Positions 61,842-64,000 of a stretch of 64,000 bases of DNA are shown here, in pieces (positions within the stretch are counted from its first letter, which is position 1; every line of letters starts with the position of its first letter). Origin of the DNA: Plasmopara viticola. Its lineage: Eukaryota; Oomycota; Peronosporomycetes; Peronosporales; Peronosporaceae. The notes beneath the pieces are model-generated. The model had not been told where the DNA came from. It was given only the letters and a program-made list of their open reading frames with translations, and ran no database searches. The stretch is taken from NCBI GenBank assembly GCA_001695595.3, contig MBPM02000002.1, forward strand, positions 1,401,608-1,465,607, written 5' to 3'. The translations under genes were made by a program, and so were the position numbers.

Positions 61842-62488
61842 ATGAGCGGAGGTACGTGTCGATGAACCAAATTGCATTGACATATCATCTCCTAATGAGC
61901 CTGCTAATGACTTACCTGTCGATGGTCGTTTCTTTTGATAGGCTACTTATGCGGCACAATATTCAGCTTTATCGGCTTCGTTTTTCTGGTACACTGACGT
62001 GATGCTTCGCTGATACCGATTGCTCTTGCTCAAGCTTTACTTCTGCTTTATATGGTATTGTCACAGGTGGTGGTGGGCTTCTTGCTGAAGCTTCAGCCTG
62101 CATACATTCACAACGCCAAGACACCGAATTCTGGTGCCAACTCGTGCTTTGAGGCAGGTGCGTTCTTCATATTGAGTCGGTCACTCCGTCGATTGGTATT
62201 CTAATGAGGTTTTGGATACCTATGTATGCGTGTACTCTGTATTGACCTCGCTTTGGTGCTGCGCGTGACTGTTTCTGGCCAATTCACTACTGCCTAGCCA
62301 TGGTGTACGCCATCGTGATGGGTATTTGCTACACATTGTGGCAAAAACAAAAGCTCCGGACAAGCGAGCTGGATTTCCTGTCCGACACTCTTGCGTTCAA
62401 ACGAGACCGCGCCTTCTATGGCTCTGAAGACTCAGATGAGGAGTTAACACTCGCAAAGAACATGTCTCCCATGCCGCGCATGGTGTAA
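61842..62488 (+). CDS. RNASEK-like two-helix membrane protein (ribonuclease kappa family)
   Basis: Built from five exons: 61842-61851, 61942-61988, 62067-62157, 62209-62223 and 62298-62488. All introns are GT-AG (51-90 bp) and phases agree, giving 117 residues. The protein has two hydrophobic segments (CGTIFSFIGFVFLVVVGFLL and YLSMVYAIVMGICYTLW) separated by a short polar loop with a conserved-looking Cys-Phe (NSCFEAG), then a polar tail with an acidic SEDSDEE run. This resembles the RNASEK plan (about 100 residues, two helices, loop with NCF). RNASEK associates with the V-ATPase and endocytosis. The 15-nt fourth exon is unusually small and the call depends on it. A direct reading of the DNA without these introns shows in-frame stops. 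Confidence 0.6.
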
Positions 62489-62715
62489 AAGTTTTGCAAC
62501 TTATTTTGTTAAGATTATTTGCATATCCCACACTGTTTCAGTGGCCGCCCAAATGGTTTGACGCCCGCCTTTAACTGTCAGATACTTGGAAAGCTCCGCG
62601 GAATTTTTCAGGAGCATTTCTGTGCTTTCACTGTAGTCTATTTCTATGTAATTTACCTTGATTTACCCGATCGACAGCCATAATAGATCTTAGTAAGTTA
62701 AAATTCATTTCCAAC
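62489..62715. promoter_or_regulatory. Short spacer upstream of the USP gene
   Basis: The 227 bp between the RNASEK-like stop and the USP start must hold the terminator of one gene and the promoter of the other. No TATA box or oomycete initiator-like element can be assigned with confidence; the compact spacing is typical of the gene islands here. Confidence 0.3.
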
Positions 62716-64000
62716 ATGAACGACGGGCCTACTGATCTCTCAGCAGCGGGTTGGGATTTAAGCGACGACGAAGAGCTCGTGACTTCTCGTGAGCAGCATC
62801 GCGTGCAGGTTTCTTCTGTGCTCAAGCAGCTACCACGTGTCCAGGACGAGAACGAAGACGACGCTGCGCCTACAGTCACAAGCAGTGTGCAATCCACAGC
62901 GCTGACGACGTACAGCGCATCAGGCTCAGACGATCTCTACGACCACTCAGGCTATACAAGCAACGGTAACAGCAGCTACGGTAGTTGTGGGACCTACAGT
63001 CGGTCTAAAAAGGTCTTTACGGGCCTCTCAAATCAGGGTGCCACGTGTTATATGAACAGCCTGCTCCAGAGCATGTTTATGACGCCAGAATTTCGTCAGG
63101 GACTGTACAATTGGACATGCTATCGGGATATGAAAACGACGGACGAGAGAAGGGAGCCAGAGAACAATGAAGAGGATGGGGACAATGAAGAAGAGGCAGA
63201 CGAAGACAATATTCCTCTACAGCTTCAGAAACTCTTTGCCAAGCTGCAGCTGACGACACAGGATTCGATTTCTACGAAAGCACTGACGAAAAGTTTTGGC
63301 TGGACGGGAGCGGATGTGTTTCAGCAACACGATGTACAGGAACTGTGCAGGGTCCTGCTCGATGCTTTGGAAAAGTCGTTTAAAGGCACTGTGAATGAAA
63401 ATCTAGTGAATGACATGTATCAGGGATCGCTTAAAGATTACGTACAGTGCTACGAATGTCGATATGAGAGCTCTAGGATTGATCATTTTTTAGATTTGTC
63501 GCTCGTGATTCGACCTTTTGGCTCGACCGAGATGATGAAGACGGTGGAAGAAGCCATTGAGCTCTTTTTACGACCGGAAGTGTTACAAGGTGAAAACCAG
63601 TGGATGTGTGATCGATGCAAAGTGAAACGGAACGCTATCAAGGGGCTCAAGTTCTCCAAGTTGCCGTATATTTTGATGCTGCAGCTTAAACGCTTTGACT
63701 TTGACTATGCCACGATGAATCGCATCAAGCTACACAATGAGGTGACGTTTCCAAAATATTTGGATATGAATTCGTACGTGAGTGGTGAAAATGGCGGTGC
63801 TCGTGGGAAAGTTGCTCGAAAAATGTCAATAGAACGCCACGAGCTGGAAGGGAAGCACCATCACAGTTTTTTAGAAGATACGGTCCCCCCTTTGCCTGCT
63901 TCACCGCCCTTAACATCTGGATCCGCTGCGATGCATGACCGTGTGCGTCGTCTCTCGTCTATGGATGAGTCACAACCGGCGACATTCAATGACGGCTTTG
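62716..64000 (+). CDS. USP47: Ubiquitin carboxyl-terminal hydrolase, USP47-like (partial, runs off the window)
   Basis: The ATG at 62716 (MNDGPTDLSAAGWDLS) opens a frame that continues to the window edge (428 codons visible). After a polar N terminus, the USP catalytic domain begins near residue 97 with the Cys box GLSNQGATCYMNSLLQSMFM. The family motif FQQHDVQELCRVLLDALE follows, then the CxxC zinc knuckle pair (QCYEC and CDRCK) and YILMLQLKRFDF. The spacing and the QHDVQELCRV wording fit the USP47/USP7 branch best. The catalytic His box and any C-terminal ubiquitin-like domains lie beyond the edge. It removes ubiquitin from substrates; the USP47 group acts in DNA repair and signalling in animals. 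No intron is seen in the visible part. Confidence 0.93.
   Translation, partial: MNDGPTDLSAAGWDLSDDEELVTSREQHRVQVSSVLKQLPRVQDENEDDAAPTVTSSVQSTALTTYSASGSDDLYDHSGYTSNGNSSYGSCGTYSRSKKVFTGLSNQGATCYMNSLLQSMFMTPEFRQGLYNWTCYRDMKTTDERREPENNEEDGDNEEEADEDNIPLQLQKLFAKLQLTTQDSISTKALTKSFGWTGADVFQQHDVQELCRVLLDALEKSFKGTVNENLVNDMYQGSLKDYVQCYECRYESSRIDHFLDLSLVIRPFGSTEMMKTVEEAIELFLRPEVLQGENQWMCDRCKVKRNAIKGLKFSKLPYILMLQLKRFDFDYATMNRIKLHNEVTFPKYLDMNSYVSGENGGARGKVARKMSIERHELEGKHHHSFLEDTVPPLPASPPLTSGSAAMHDRVRRLSSMDESQPATFNDGF

Noticed and set aside
61842..62297. In-frame TGA codons suggesting a selenoprotein in the RNASEK-like gene
   Set aside because: The TGAs fall inside introns once GT-AG junctions are applied in phase, so no recoding is needed.

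Overview
The window looks like oomycete nuclear DNA, most likely a downy mildew or a close Phytophthora relative. Genes are compact, introns are mostly 45-86 bp (commonly with GTACGT-type donors), and gene islands alternate with long tracts of decayed LTR retrotransposons. The protein set fits: a COQ11-like dehydrogenase, centrin, MKS1, CTP synthase, two plasmepsin V/ASP5-like aspartyl proteases, an SPX protein, nucleolin, GPATCH1 and a USP47-like deubiquitinase. The assignment to a lineage is inference; no marker gene settles the species.

Layout. 1-2.58 kb is unannotatable, probably old repeat. 2.58-9.42 kb is a gene island: a COQ11-like mitochondrial SDR (-), centrin (+), MKS1 (-), an unrecognised multi-exon gene (+), and an ankyrin/coiled-coil gene (-). 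9.42-15.86 kb holds wrecked Ty3/gypsy pieces on both strands. 15.86-27.73 kb is the second island: a BSD/coiled-coil protein, CTP synthase, a two-B-box protein, and two tandem membrane-anchored aspartyl proteases. 27.73-42.68 kb is repeat-rich and contains one nearly complete but decayed gypsy element with recognisable LTRs and a 5-bp target duplication (30.27-36.20 kb), plus a copia-like scrap. 42.68-55.45 kb is the third island: a short MULE-like transposon with terminal inverted repeats, a small ankyrin gene, an SPX gene, an MSP-domain gene, a FAR1/ZSWIM-like DNA-binding gene, nucleolin, GPATCH1 and a PX-RING protein. 55.5-61.84 kb is again mostly empty. The window closes with an RNASEK-like membrane protein and the start of a USP47-like ubiquitin protease.

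The most striking pattern is in the first island. When exons are rebuilt from GT-AG introns, four neighbouring genes in a row (centrin, MKS1, the unknown gene, the ankyrin/coiled-coil gene) each fail to stay in frame by a single base, while roughly 20 kb of coding sequence elsewhere in the window assembles without any indel. Two of the four are basal-body or ciliary transition-zone genes. This is what early decay of flagellar genes would look like in an oomycete that no longer makes swimming zoospores. Clustered assembly error is the main alternative.

The two aspartyl proteases form the other functional highlight. Both have a signal peptide or signal-anchor-like N terminus, a Cys-rich insertion right after the first catalytic Asp, and a C-terminal membrane anchor. 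That layout resembles the apicomplexan export proteases plasmepsin V and ASP5.
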